A stretch of DNA of 64,000 nucleotides from Strix aluco (taxonomy: Eukaryota > Chordata > Aves > Strigiformes > Strigidae). The stretch lies in assembly GCF_031877795.1 (NCBI RefSeq), contig NC_133946.1, forward strand, positions 9,337,144 through 9,401,143, read 5' to 3'. Below, piece after piece: positions 46,753 to 58,311 of the stretch (positions are counted from its first letter, which is position 1; the number at the start of each line of letters is the position of its first letter). The position numbers and the translations under genes were made by a program. The notes under the pieces were generated by a model, which did no database searches, was not told the DNA's origin, and saw only the letters and a program-made list of their open reading frames with translations.

Positions 46753-47739
46753 GTAAGCGTGGCGGGGATGGGCCGTGGGGGCTTCCCCGTCCCGCGTTGC
46801 CCGCGGTGGAGCAGGGCGGCCCCGGGCGACACCCCCACGCCCCCCTTAGCCGGTGGCGACGGGGGAGCCCCGGCAGCGCCGGGCGGCCTTGTGGGGCCGG
46901 GGCGGCGGCGGGGGAGGGCTGCGGCGGCGCGGCCGGGCCCGGGGTCTCCCCGGGGGGTGGGGGCCGGCCTCTGGGCGCAGGCCCGGCCGCCGTGCGGGGC
47001 GCTGAGGGGCTTCTCCCGGCCCTCAGCCCGCCGAGCTCTGTGAGGGGCCGGAGGGCGCTGCCCCCCTAGGCAGCCGGTCGCCGCGCTGGTGAAAGGCCGA
47101 GCCAGGCTTACGTGACTCTTGTCTCTTTTTTTTTTTTTTTCCTCATTTTTTTTTAACTCTTTAAAGCCGCCCGTAGCTCCAAGGCCCCAGAGCTGGTAAC
47201 CTGAAAGAAGAAAAAGCGTCTGCTGTAGGACTTTTTGGGGGGCTGGGAGAAGGCAGTGGCGATGAGGGGAAAACGGGGTGAGCCGCGCCGTGGCCTGCGA
47301 AAGTCGGGCCTGAGGTTACCACCGCACCCTCCGAGAAGAGAGGAGCCTCCCTGAACGTCCTTTTCCCGCAGAGGGAACGGCAAGCTGCCGGGGCGGACCA
47401 CGGGTCCCCAGCAGCTCGCCAGCCCCGGATGAGTGCATGGTGTCGCCTGGAGCCTTGGCATAGGCCTGGAGCTGCTCCTTGGTTCCCTTTGCCGCGCTGT
47501 GTCTGGGCTTAAAGCGTTGGCATCCCCCTTTGTTCCTGTCAGGAGTTTGTCCGTAGGCCCTGGGGAAGAGGGGAGCTCCCGAGGGCACCGCTGAATGTGC
47601 TGGGTAGGATGCTGTGACTGCTGATTAGTCATAACAGCGGCGAAGTGCAGAGCTGGCCAGCTAAATTCAAAGCGTATATTTAGCCTTAGTTTGCGTTTGA
47701 ACCGTAGCATTTTCTTTTTCCTTCAGAAATTTGACCATG

Positions 47740-47754
47740 TGAGTCAGTGACTCA
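47740..47754. promoter_or_regulatory. CTTN: Paired AP-1 sites (TGAGTCA-G-TGACTCA)
   Basis: Two consensus AP-1 heptamers in opposite orientation are separated by one base, making a 15-bp palindrome about 1 kb into CTTN intron 1, at the shoulder of the CpG island. Such an arrangement is a plausible FOS/JUN or NRF2/MAF-type enhancer site. Function is inferred. Confidence 0.6.
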
Positions 47755-49445
47755 TAAATAGATCATATTCCTCCACGTTCTGCTTTGGAAGAGATACTGG
47801 AATAGCAAGCTGCTGCGGAAACTGGGCTTATTCCTGTTAGCTCCCCACCAGCAATCGGAGGTCTTGACTGAGATCCCTTGTTACTAGGCTGCTTTGCTTC
47901 CTTTTGTAATTCACTTTATAGAATGCAGGGTTGAGGTGTGGAAAAATGTTGGCGTTTATGTGCATAATTTAGGAAGAAACGTGGTGGATTCTAGTTTTTT
48001 AAGGGTGTGCGTGTGAAATCGTTCTTTCCTTCATTATTGTCTGTGAGTGTTTGAGGAGGAAGCAAAGAAACCTAGACTTAAGGATCTAGCTTTTGTTCTT
48101 TTAACTGCCCAAGTGCAGCTGAATGCACAAAGCAAAACAAAACAAGGGAATGCATGAACCAAATATGTGGAGAAAAAAGTTGTTTTGCACAAAATATATA
48201 AAGTAACCATGTGCATATGTAACTGCACTTCAGCTCTTGTCACCTGAATTCCATTTCTAAATGTGGTAGAGCACAGAGGGAGGGCTACAAGCTGTCCCTG
48301 GTAGAAGTGACCACAGGTTTGTGTTTGGTTGCAAAGTTAGAACTTGGACCCCACCTTGAGTTCATTACTGAGCTGCTTCGGTTCTGCTTTCTGACAATTT
48401 TTATTATATAGTCTCATAAGTTTCCTGGATATTAAGTAATTTAATAAATGCCAGTTCCTTAGTTGCCATAGGAATTTGGAGGTGGGACACCTGAAGAAGT
48501 AGAAGGGGAAACATGCTACTGCTCTGTCAAGATGTCATCTGCTCTGCTCTTGCACCCTCCTTCCAGGCCACTCTGTCACTTGCTACTGTTTGCCAGTTGG
48601 TTTTTCAGTTGCTCTCGTTCTTGTTACCAACCCTGAAATTTCTGAAATGCTCCAAAAAACTGGCTCATCAGCTTATTCTGTCAGGTTGTAGAACAAGCAG
48701 TAGTTTTATTCTCTGTGCGCTTTACCTATGGATTATTAGTTAGTCATTTAAAAGGGAGTTTTCATTCAACCTACTGGATTATGCTTATGTGAATGAAATA
48801 GTCCATGATAATCATCCTTATAATCTATTCTTAGTTAGAAAGATAAAGGTAAGTGGACAGAATGATGGTATGTTAAATAACTGAACTCTAGTAGAGTAGC
48901 AATGAAGAAATCCTCCCTGACTCGTGTACCTGAAAAAGCTGGGAACAGAAGGCTTTGTTTCATTGTGTTTGTTCTGCTTTTTAGAATTTATTTGTTTTGA
49001 TTTACCTAGAATAAAGGGTATAAAATAGAGCCACTAGCACCAGGGAGGTCAGGAATTCTGCTCAATAGTCACGTTCCAAAGTGTTAATTAAAAGTGTCCA
49101 ACTTGATACTCCACAGGGGATAAGGTTTCCAGAAACTGAGATGCCAAAAATCATTAGCCTCTTAAAAGTGTTGAGTGTTGTTTCTAGATGTTATTGTTTG
49201 CCTTTTTATGAGTTTTGCTTCCTGCTGTCAGTACTCCAGCACTCACCCTCTGTTTCTCGTGAAAGTCAGGCAAGACACTTGAGTTTGTGTGAGTATTTCA
49301 CAAGGGATTACCTGAGAAATGCAGTAACTCTTGTACTCTGTTGTTGCAGGCAGGTGGACTAATGTCTAGATTGCATGCAAATTCTGACAGTTGTTTGGAT
49401 TTCTTTCATAATGCTGAAACTCATTACCTAACAGAGGAAACATAG

Positions 49446-49472
49446 TATTAGGCAGTATTATACTGCCTAATA
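49446..49472. repeat. 27-nt near-perfect palindrome
   Basis: Arms TATTAGGCAGTAT (49446-49458) and ATACTGCCTAATA (49460-49472) are perfect reverse complements around a single T. It lies in CTTN intron 1, 410 nt upstream of the start codon. It may form a cruciform, or a tight hairpin in the transcript. Confidence 0.9.
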
Positions 49473-49880
49473 AACAACTATTCCTATGCCTTAAATATAT
49501 ACATTGGATCTAGAATTAGCGACGGTCTTCAGAATTGGATGTTGGTTTGGAGACCTGTTTGAAGACAAGTCTTTCAGTGCAGTGAATGAAGAAAAGACAC
49601 TAATTTGGACAAGGAAAGACTTCCTTGTTCTCTTCAAAATCATGTCATCGATTGCTCCTAACCTTTTTGCAATGCCAGTAGGAAAACTGAAAGGGGTTTT
49701 CAAAGCAGCTTCAGAAAAGAGCGTGGTCAAATTTGCTTTCACTGCAAATATAGCTCTGTTTATGTGGTTAAATAACATTATTTGGAATTTTGGATTGTGT
49801 CTCCATCAGTTTTATAAGTAACATAAAATGAGTTGACATGTAACCAGAGTGTGACAGTGCTTCTTCTGATGGTGTTGCAG

Positions 49881-49964
49881 ATGTGGAAGGCTACTGCAGG
49901 CCACACCATTTCTGTCAATCAGGATGATGGAGCCGATGACTGGGAGACGGATCCTGATTTTGTG
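49881..49964 (+). CDS. CTTN: CTTN first coding exon, Arp2/3-binding acidic N-terminus
   Basis: The exon has 84 bp (28 codons), [20 protein letters not shown] and then WETDPDFV, ending in phase 0 with donor GTATGG. The ATG is the first codon after the TTGCAG acceptor. The DDW motif is the known Arp2/3 contact. It has one residue fewer than the human segment (NQDDGADD against AQDDAGADD). Confidence 0.96.
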
Positions 49965-50381
49965 GTATGGCTTTCAAATTTTACGGATTCAGCAGAAGTG
50001 TGTTACGTAACACGTTAAAGAGTAATTCCTCAGGATGGGGGCTTTGTATAAACTGGTAGGAGTATATTCCTGGAAGGAGGGAGAACTAGTGTTTTGTGCC
50101 TTTGGGTGATTAATAAAACTGTCTTGCCTTGGCTGGGTACTGCAGGGAGGTCTGTACAAAAGAGATTTGTGTCAAGAAGCAGTGGCCTCTTGGGGCTGAA
50201 GGTGTGCTCTGTGCGTTTCAGCAGGGGACAAAGCACAGGGCTCACAACAGAAGAGAAGTGAAGCTGCTTTTCTAACTCTTCTGATCTCGCCGACTACTGA
50301 AGGCTTTCACTGTGAAGTCTGAGTGCAGATAACTAGTAATATCTTTGGGTTTTTAACTCTTTTTATGTGTGTCCTTTGCAG

Positions 50382-50455
50382 AATGATGTGAGTGAGAAAG
50401 AACAGCGCTGGGGGGCTAAAACTGTGAAAGGATCCGGCCATCAAGAGCACATCAA
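50382..50455 (+). CDS. CTTN: CTTN exon, N-terminal region
   Basis: The exon has 74 bp, entered in phase 0 and leaving AA. It encodes [20 protein letters not shown] and then QEHI, matching human. Acceptor TTTGCAG, donor GTAAAG. Confidence 0.96.
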
Positions 50456-51806
50456 GTAAAGCAGCTCTCTTTTTAAAATTTATTAATAGTCACAATCCCA
50501 GGCGAATTTTAATCAGCTCATGTTCTCGGTTACTTCTGTCTTCATAATTAAAGCAAGAGTCTCTGTAGAAGATTGATTATTTGCCAGATTGCTGGTCTTT
50601 CAAATATGTCAGTATCTTCAGACCTGAAGTTAAGATCAGAAATATGGTGTAGGGACTCTTAAATCTTTCTTTGTAACTGGAAATGTTATTTTTCCTGCCT
50701 CTTTGTGTCTGGAAAGTTTCTTTGTTCTGTTTTGGTGCAAGAGCCAATACTGCTAAGGGAGAAGTTTGTGTGAGTGATCTGAGCAGCTCCAGTTTGGTAC
50801 CTTAAGGATACATTTGGCCCCTTAATTCTTAGGCTTCGTTTAGAAGACTGCTACCAAACTCATGAAAATTCTGGCAAAGTAACAAATTGAGCCCTCTGGC
50901 AGAAAAGTAAGTGAACATATCAGGAAGGACTATGTGAGACAGAAATGATCCATCTTGTACTTGCTATGAAAAGTCTCTTAGGACTTTTAAGTAGTTCTAG
51001 GAAATCTGTGATTGTGATGTTCATTTTGGTTTTGCTTGTGTATTTCTGGGGCGTCAACCCTCGTGGTATAAAGTTAAGAATAAATGTCATCAGTATTGCA
51101 AACGGAGAGAGACTGCACTATGCGGCTTACTTCAGGGATCAATTTTATTCTGCCCTATGTGGAGCGCAGTGGGGATGCCTACTGGCTGAATTACGCCTGA
51201 GGAAGCTTTAAACTCAGGTGGGAAGTGTTCTAAGGTACAGATTACCATCTTGGTTTGTCCTTCTTGTATGTAGCCTGCACTACCGTAAGTTCAGTTCCTG
51301 CATATTGCAAGGGAACACTTGGGGAGGAGGAGGTGCATGTCTGCTTGCATCCTTATTGTGCATTACCGTTGTGTCCAGACTGCTCAGTTAGAATTAGAGT
51401 CCTGTTACCATAGGGACTGTATGGTAAGAGACGATCCCTATTCTGAAAAGTTGCCATCTAAATAAAAAGTGTTGGAAAGAATTTAAGACATGAGAAGAAA
51501 ATACGTTTCAGGCACATACAAATTCTAGGTAATTGATTGTTTAAATAGCAAAATACCCTTCCATGGTAGTCTTAAAACCAGTGCTTTCTTTTGTTATTTA
51601 GGCAATGTTTTGCAGTGGAATAAATTCTGTTTCTCAGAATGTAAAGTGCTTTGTGCACTGAAAAAATGGGAGCAGCCTGAAAAATACAAGTTGTCCAACT
51701 TCTAATTAAGATGATATTTTTATCGTCTTTCTATTTTGCATCTCTTTGAAGTTATCTTCTGAAACTTTGTTAGTAAAACCTGCTGCTTAATTATCTGTCT
51801 TTAAAG

Positions 51807-51936
51807 TATTCATCAGCTGAGAGAGAACGTATTCCAAGAACATCAGAACCTCAAAGAGAAGGAGCTTGAAACAGGACCAAAAGCTTCCCATGGCTATGGA
51901 GGGAAATTCGGCGTTGAACAAGATCGCATGGATAAA
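51807..51936 (+). CDS. CTTN: CTTN exon, start of actin-binding repeat 1
   Basis: The exon has 130 bp, completing an Asn codon and ending in phase 0. It reads [20 protein letters not shown], then [20 protein letters not shown] and MDK. The [14 protein letters not shown] part opens the first 37-residue repeat. Acceptor TTAAAG, donor GTAAGT. Confidence 0.97.
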
Positions 51937-54900
51937 GTAAGTATGAATGCTTCCCTAGGATGATATTGTAAGCCTTGCCTGTGGCCAACACAACAATATA
52001 TGCGTATTAAACTTGTTGAAGGTGCAAAGTTGGAACAACTTTGGTTCGGAGACATAGAAACTCAGATAATGGCATAAGCTATATACAGCAGTGGCTCATT
52101 TTGATGGCAGAAGCATCACTCTTACGGTGCTTTAACAAGGACACTTGTAACCACTAGTGCTCACATCTGTCAGGCCATCATGCTCTGTTCTCCAATTAAA
52201 TCAAGATGCCCTTACAGAAGAACTGAACTAAAGCACTTGAAGCATCAGGAACAAGTATTTCAGGTGACAAATTGGGAATCTGAATGATGAGAAGTTCTGA
52301 GACTTGCGGTGGCCCTGCATGTTTTTGTTTGGTGCCTGCTCTGTCTTTAGAGCAAGTCTGCATGCTTACGTCCTGAGTGAGTTCCCCTGGAGTCAAGATT
52401 CAAGCTTCAAAATGTAATATTTCTAAATTAACAAAGTACTTCATGCATGAATAAATCCAGTACTTTTTTTATTTCGATGCTGTTCCAGCTCTTCTATGCA
52501 TACAGAGGTTGCCAAAGAATGAAGAAAAGGGTGTGCTGCTTCTTTTAGATTAGAGAGCAGGATTTGGACAGTGGTAAACTATGAACAGTGACAAGTAATC
52601 CAAGTATTTAAAAAATCGTTTTACTTCAGTCAGAAGGTAATGTTTTACCTAAGGACTTAATGGCTGTTTAAGTTATACTCTATCAACAAAAGAAATTATA
52701 ATTCTTAAGGTAATTCCATTAGCCATGTGATAATTAGACAGGTATATCAACTTCTAGCTAGTTTCTTTCATGTGCTCTGTTAAAATAAGAGCCAAACTGT
52801 TTCCTGAATAAGAATGATTCTCTTTTCTTACTTTATGTACTTTCTGGGTTTCTAGTAATTTGGCAGCCTTAAATTTTTGCTGGATTCCTGTATTCCAGAG
52901 TAAATTGCTGTATAATTCTCAGTGGGCCTTTGAAATAGGCTAACCTAACCTTTGAGTCTGGGAAAGGAATTGCTGAGCAGATTCAACCATTAGGCTGCGT
53001 AGCTCTCTAGTGTCAGCAGTTTATCCCTTACCTGCGTCCGTGGGGAAAAAAGAAAGAAACAAAAGTGGGTACTGTTTCCTGTAGGCCAGAATTAATCATC
53101 AGAAAAAACATGATGGTCATGCCCATCTGAGTGATACTGATGACAGGAAATGTGCGTAATTTATTTTTTTTATAAAGCTTTCTTCCTTATAACTATAGTT
53201 CTAAAACCTAGCCATTGAGATCTCACCCTCACAGGTGTCTGTGGCTTGTGCAGGTGTGCAAGTAGTAAAGCTTGACTCACGTGAATTAAATGAGTGTTAC
53301 TGCAGTGTTGTCATGGTACAGGTTTTTGCTGCATTTAGGACAAAACCTTGATGCTGAGTTAAAAAGAACAGTTACATCATTCTATATGCCAAACCTCCAT
53401 AACTGATTTAAAATGTAGCAGAGCATTGTGCTGAGGAATTATGAGGACGATTTACTCTGGAATACAGATTTCCAAGAAAAATCTTTTTCTAAGGCTTTTT
53501 AGAAAAGAGGTATGTTGTAATGCTTGGTGTTTGATGAAATGTAGAAAGTTCTGGTACCACATAAAGAAAACAGCATGCTTAAACCATACCCACCTCCATT
53601 GGTATAACAAAAGAGGGATCATGTAAAACCACCTAAAACCTAGGATTTTCAGAGCTTCATGTCTTACATTAATGTAATGGGTAAGGGGAAGAAGAAAGGG
53701 AGGTGGGAGCCTTTTCTGTCACATTTAACAGTTACTCTGCTACAGAACACCTGCAAAATGAACAAGAGTATGACTGTTTCTGTCAGGAAAAGAAAGGAGC
53801 TTTTATAATACTTGTAAGCTAAGGTAACGTCCTATTATTGACATCCTTATTCTGTTACCTGGCAATTACTTCAGCCATTATGTGCGGTAATGTTTTGTTT
53901 TCCTACGTGCTGGGAATTTTCCCTCCAGCACCTGTGTTTAAAAAAAAAAAAAACAAAAGCAAATACTGTAAAAGCCAAGTTACTTGTGGTTTCTAGACAC
54001 CTTGTGTCCTCAAATTAATTTATCTTGGTCCAGCTGTCTGCTGCTGGCACGAGCTAAGCAGTTTCTCATTCCTCAAAGGTTGGAGCTTGGGGCAGCTGCT
54101 CGGAGGTTGCTGTGCTGCAGCCGCAGATCCCGAGTGCCTCAGGCACGGTGACCGGTGCTGGGACCGGTGGTGCTGAGTCAGGAGAGGTGCAGGGTGCAGC
54201 CTCTCACAGCTGTGTGCAGCAGGTTAAAGCGTCTTCTCTTTCTGCCTCTGACAGGAATTGTATGCATTTGAGCAGCAGACTCAAACCTTAAAGTGACAAA
54301 TTGCAAGTTGCTCTGGCCAGTGCTCAGTTTTGGCACTGGACAAGAAAAAAAACATTTTTGCTGTGTTATGTAACACCCCTCAAAGGTGCTAGGCTCTAGC
54401 ATTGATTCCAGGATCTAGAAGGCTGTCCTAGCACTGGATTAGTGTAACACTAGCAAACACTACCTGAATGTACTTCCAGGTATGTAATTACATATCCTTG
54501 TGTCTTCCCTGAAGCCAGTCACAGTGCGATGTAACGGCGCCTTGGCTTGCTGTGCTCAGCTTGAGTTCCAGGGACAGGCTCAAATTGGAGACTGCGGGGC
54601 TGGGATGCCTTTGGCATGGGGAGCTCTGTCTTGATGTGGATGCACGACTTCGTCTTGCGATGCCATTTGGCAAGTGAGGAGAAAGTATAGAGAGAAGATG
54701 CCTAATTCTGAGTTATGCAGAAGATCAGGGTGCCTGCCTAAAAGAATGTCAGTGGAAAACCTAGCCGTAGTTGTATTTGGTTGCAATCTAATACCAGCTA
54801 AAACAGATCTGTAGCTATGTGCCTAAATACAAGGCTGTGTATTTTATCTAGAACTAATCCTTAAATTCTGCGTGAACACCATGAAGACTCTGTCTTTATC

Positions 54901-55196
54901 TTTCTTGTTTCCATTCCTGTGCTTTTGAATTAAAAATCCAGAGCATAAAACAGTCTTCATAAAATACAGTCATTGCTGTCAGACTCTTTCTTGGCACATC
55001 TAGGCTGTACTGGTAGTCTTGGGAAGACTTCTCAAGTGAGTAGCAATTTCCAGGGAAGTTTGTTTCAACAGGAAGAGTGGCAGTGATGCACGTTCGTAAT
55101 GAAGCTTATCCTCAAGTTACTTGGAGCAGTGTTTTCTCTTACATACAGAATTGTATAGAACTGTTGGCTGTTTCTGAACTTTCCAATTTCTTTTAG
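51937..55196 (+). other. CTTN: CTTN intron within repeat 1
   Basis: A 3.3-kb intron with no gene-like content. It has a poly-A tract near 53940 and a locally GC-rich patch at about 54040-54230 that contrasts with its AT-rich surroundings. Confidence 0.7.
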
Positions 55197-55307
55197 TCAG
55201 CTGTTGGACACGAATATCAATCCAAACTTTCTAAGCATTGCTCCCAAGTGGATTCGGTGAAAGGGTTTGGTGGCAAGTTTGGAGTACAAACCGATAGAGT
55301 TGACCAG
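55197..55307 (+). CDS. CTTN: CTTN exon, end of repeat 1 and start of repeat 2
   Basis: The exon has 111 bp (37 codons), phase 0, [20 protein letters not shown], then [17 protein letters not shown]. It bridges the first and second F-actin-binding repeats. Acceptor TTTTAG, donor GTAAGC. Confidence 0.97.
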
Positions 55308-55995
55308 GTAAGCAATTTCATCTTGTACTGCAGCTACTCACAGTAGCTGAGTTTCTCATTTTGTACATACGGCTGAAAAAATCTCTTGCCTTAAAATGCT
55401 GCTGTGGTCTGTTCTTCCTGCTGTATTTGAAGTTGAGCAGTAAACTAACACTGACTGTTACGGAGATAAATTGCTCTTTGAAGCAAAATAGAAGAAAAGC
55501 CCTTATGGGAAATTGAGATGAGTTGAAAAGAAAACTGAAAAGAGATGTTAAAATATGCCTTTTAGCCAGGCTGTGCTCTTTGATGAGGATAAAGTCAGCA
55601 TGAATGCTACAGAAGGAGGGATTTGGGGATGGTTTGTCCTGTGTCACAACATGAGCTACTGGGCAGAGTAATTGATGTCCTGTTCCAAGACAACCCCTGC
55701 ATGGAAATGCTGAATTCCTGGTGTACTGAATTGCTGAACCTGGCAAAACTAGAGTATGTTGCTAGTATAATTTGCTTTGGCAAGGGATGACAAAAACCCT
55801 TTCATGAATACATGTACCAAATTATCATGTAAATGAATATGGGCTATAAGTTAAGTAGGTATTTCTGCTCCTGATCAAGGTCAGAGCAGTGTGGAAAGAC
55901 AGGAAATTTCCGTGCTGTTTGTCCACTGAAGTGCATGCAGTTTTTCTAATAATATCTAACTCCTTGTCACACATGCAATTTTATTTCTCTTCCAG

Positions 55996-56050
55996 TCAGC
56001 TGTTGGATTTGAGTATCAGGGGAAAACTGAGAAGCATGCCTCCCAAAAAG
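55996..56050 (+). CDS. CTTN: CTTN exon, end of repeat 2
   Basis: The exon has 55 bp, [18 protein letters not shown] plus one base. It shifts the exon phase from 0 to 1, after which the repeat exons are all phase 1-1. Acceptor TTCCAG, donor GTAAAG. Confidence 0.97.
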
Positions 56051-56570
56051 GTAAAGTGGTGAGCTGGTCATCTCTGAAGACACATGTGTTTTATAAATAA
56101 TAGAACAGATTTCTATTCTTTTGCTGTTTGTAAAAGACCTTGTTTAGTGAGGCCTCCACATGAGTTTCTCAATGAATCAAATGTTGAGGGGTTTGGGTGG
56201 AAGAGAAGATGAAAAAATGAATTTCAAAGCAATTTCATGAGTTGATGAGGTTTTAAGATAAGGAAATAGCATGTTATTGTGAGTCTTACTTTTCTTTTAG
56301 AAGTGAGGTTCAAGGACATTTTAGAAAGACTCAGAGTTGTTCTTTGCTGTATTTCACCTTGTTGCGAATAGGGAGTAGATTTAAGAGGAACCATCATAAA
56401 CTATAGGACTGTTGCCCGTCTTATTTTCTGTGTTTAATTTTTAGCTTAATTTTGTATGCTAAAGAGTAATAGTTCTGAAATCACTTCCTCCCACCCTCAA
56501 TTGATAGGATATGATGTTCCCATTAAAAGTTTCTTCATCTTATTTTTATTGTGTTTTACTCTCAATACAG

Positions 56571-56681
56571 ACTACTCAAGTGGTTTTGGTGGAAAATATG
56601 GAGTACAGGCTGACAGAGTGGACAAGAGTGCAGTGGGGTTTGATTACCAGGGTAAAACTGAGAAACACGAGTCACAGAAGG
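56571..56681 (+). CDS. CTTN: CTTN exon, actin-binding repeat 3
   Basis: The exon has 111 bp, phase 1-1, one whole repeat: [20 protein letters not shown] then [17 protein letters not shown]. Repeats 3 to 6 are the main F-actin-binding part, with repeat 4 most important in mammalian studies. Acceptor ATACAG, donor GTGAGT. Confidence 0.98.
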
Positions 56682-57487
56682 GTGAGTAGACACACATCTT
56701 GGTGGGTTTGTACTCTGATGTAGTAGGCTTTCATGATGGGCAGTGTTGTAATTTTTTACATGTGTTGCACTCCTAACCTGCTGAAAGTTAACACTGAATA
56801 AAATTTATGTTGCTGAAACTTTGACTTCTGAAAAAGAAACCTAAAACATAGGTTCTGACTGGTTTTAAGTGATGATCCAACTGCCGTTACTTTGGAAGCA
56901 GGGGCACATAGGTTTGTCTGGAGGTTTTTTGCAACTACTTTTGAAAAGCTGTGGATTAAAATACTGAGACTGTAAGCAGTTTAACCACAACAGAGAAGTG
57001 TTTCTAAAAGAATCAGCTGTTTGTAAATTAAAACATTTATCAGAGTTAGTAGCAATTAGAGTTAATATTGTGGTGCTAATTAGGTTTCCAGGAATATCTG
57101 ATCAAAAATCAAACATTTTTTGCATCTCTGTTCTGTTTATGTCCAAGAAATGCTAAAGAGAGGAAGGGGGTGTTTGTTTAAAAGCTGACATGGTTTTTTG
57201 AAGTTCACTTTGCTATAAGTGTCTTAAGATTTTTATCAAGGAGTCAAGTAGCAGAATCGCTGATACCACCCAGCAGTTGAACTACATATGTTGCTGTTTT
57301 ATTTTCCATCCTGAGAAAACGTATTCTGAAGAATTTATGACTTCAGTGTGTGGACTCAAGATTAACTGGGGATGTCAGTGCTTCTTTTAATATGTAATGT
57401 AATGTTAGCAGGTCTGATTCTCAATTTTTCAAGTTAATATTTTGTTATTGAACACTTACAAACAGAATTCTTCACTCTTATCTCTAG

Positions 57488-57598
57488 ATTATTCCAAGGG
57501 CTTTGGTGGTAAATATGGTGTTGACAAGGACAAAGTGGACAAAAGTGCTGTTGGCTTTGAATATCAAGGCAAAACGGAAAAACATGAATCACAGAAAG
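57488..57598 (+). CDS. CTTN: CTTN exon, actin-binding repeat 4
   Basis: The exon has 111 bp, phase 1-1: [20 protein letters not shown] then [17 protein letters not shown]. The VDKDKVDK variant is diagnostic of repeat 4. Acceptor TCTCTAG. The donor AAAG|GTTTTT is weak downstream of the GT. Confidence 0.97.
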
Positions 57599-58200
57599 GT
57601 TTTTATTATCTTATTTAAAAATACTAGTTCAATCAGCCTTTTAAACCTGGGAAGAAATATTTTGTTTGGGTTTTTTTTTGTGGTAAATGTGTGTTTGCCC
57701 TTTGTGTATGCAGATTTTTATTTCCCTTAAATGAAAAGGAAGGCATTGTAAACTGTCCCTGAGCTTCACAATCTGATTTCCAAGGGACCTTATGTCCATA
57801 TGGGTGTTATTCAAATAAATGTGTAATTGCACAGATCTGTGGTATTCAGAGGCAGTCTCAAGTCCTTCGTTATTTATATATCTACGTTGCACATATACAT
57901 ACATGTGTGTTATATGGCTCTAGGTGGAAAGTGCATCAGATTCTTCAAACCTTTGAATATTATTGAGTCTGTATGCTGTAACCTTCACTGGATTCGTGGT
58001 GCTTCCTTGCATTGTGATCCTAGAGTTACTGAATGGTGTCGTTCCCCTCTGTTGAGGTAGTATAGCGGGGGAAAAAAGAGTGAAAGACAGCATCATTAAT
58101 CACAGGGCAGCTTATCCCATAACATGTTACTGTTTTTTTTATTAAATACTGTTTACAGTCATAAACTGCAATAATCTTTTCTGAAACTTCATGCAAACAG

Positions 58201-58311
58201 ATTATGTAAAGGGGTTTGGAGGCAAGTTTGGTGTGCAGACAGACAGACAAGACAAATGTGCCCTTGGCTGGGATCACCAGGAGAAAGTGCAGCTGCACGA
58301 ATCCCAGAAAG
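58201..58311 (+). CDS. CTTN: CTTN exon, actin-binding repeat 5
   Basis: The exon has 111 bp, phase 1-1: [20 protein letters not shown] then [17 protein letters not shown]. The [10 protein letters not shown] sequence identifies repeat 5. The mammalian splice form SV2 skips this exon together with the next. Acceptor AAACAG, donor GTATAT. Confidence 0.98.

Larger units (their letters stand above)
46480..47620 (+). promoter_or_regulatory. CTTN: CTTN CpG-island promoter
   Basis: Base composition changes abruptly from AT-rich to very GC- and CpG-rich at about 46480 and declines after about 47620. It contains GC boxes (GGGGCGGGGC near 46559-46568), a GAGGAAGTG ETS-like site near 46614 and no TATA box, as is usual for a broadly expressed gene. 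Long open frames on both strands here are a by-product of the rarity of stop codons in GC-rich DNA. Confidence 0.88.
46753..49880 (+). other. CTTN: CTTN first intron (regulatory elements, no coding exon)
   Basis: A 3.1-kb intron between the probable non-coding exon and the ATG exon. It holds the rest of the CpG island, a paired AP-1 site at 47740-47754, a long palindrome at 49446-49472 and a stretch open on both strands at 49491-49821. A second non-coding 5' exon could lie here; TTTCTTTTTCCTTCAG at 47711-47726 is a good acceptor, but I cannot define its exon. Confidence 0.6.

Noticed and set aside
46422..47069. Several long overlapping open frames on both strands (up to 186 codons)
   Set aside because: They lie in the CpG island and are rich in Gly, Ala, Pro and Arg. 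They reflect lack of stop codons in GC-rich DNA, and no frame shows family motifs.
47153..47710. 185-codon open frame on the minus strand
   Set aside because: It is antisense to CTTN intron 1 at the CpG island shoulder, begins inside poly-T/poly-A derived sequence (FFFF) and has no recognisable domain. An antisense transcript is possible but not supported here.
50945..51211. 88-codon frame with a hydrophobic segment in a CTTN intron
   Set aside because: The membrane-like segment comes from T-rich DNA; there is no signal for splicing into CTTN and no family match.
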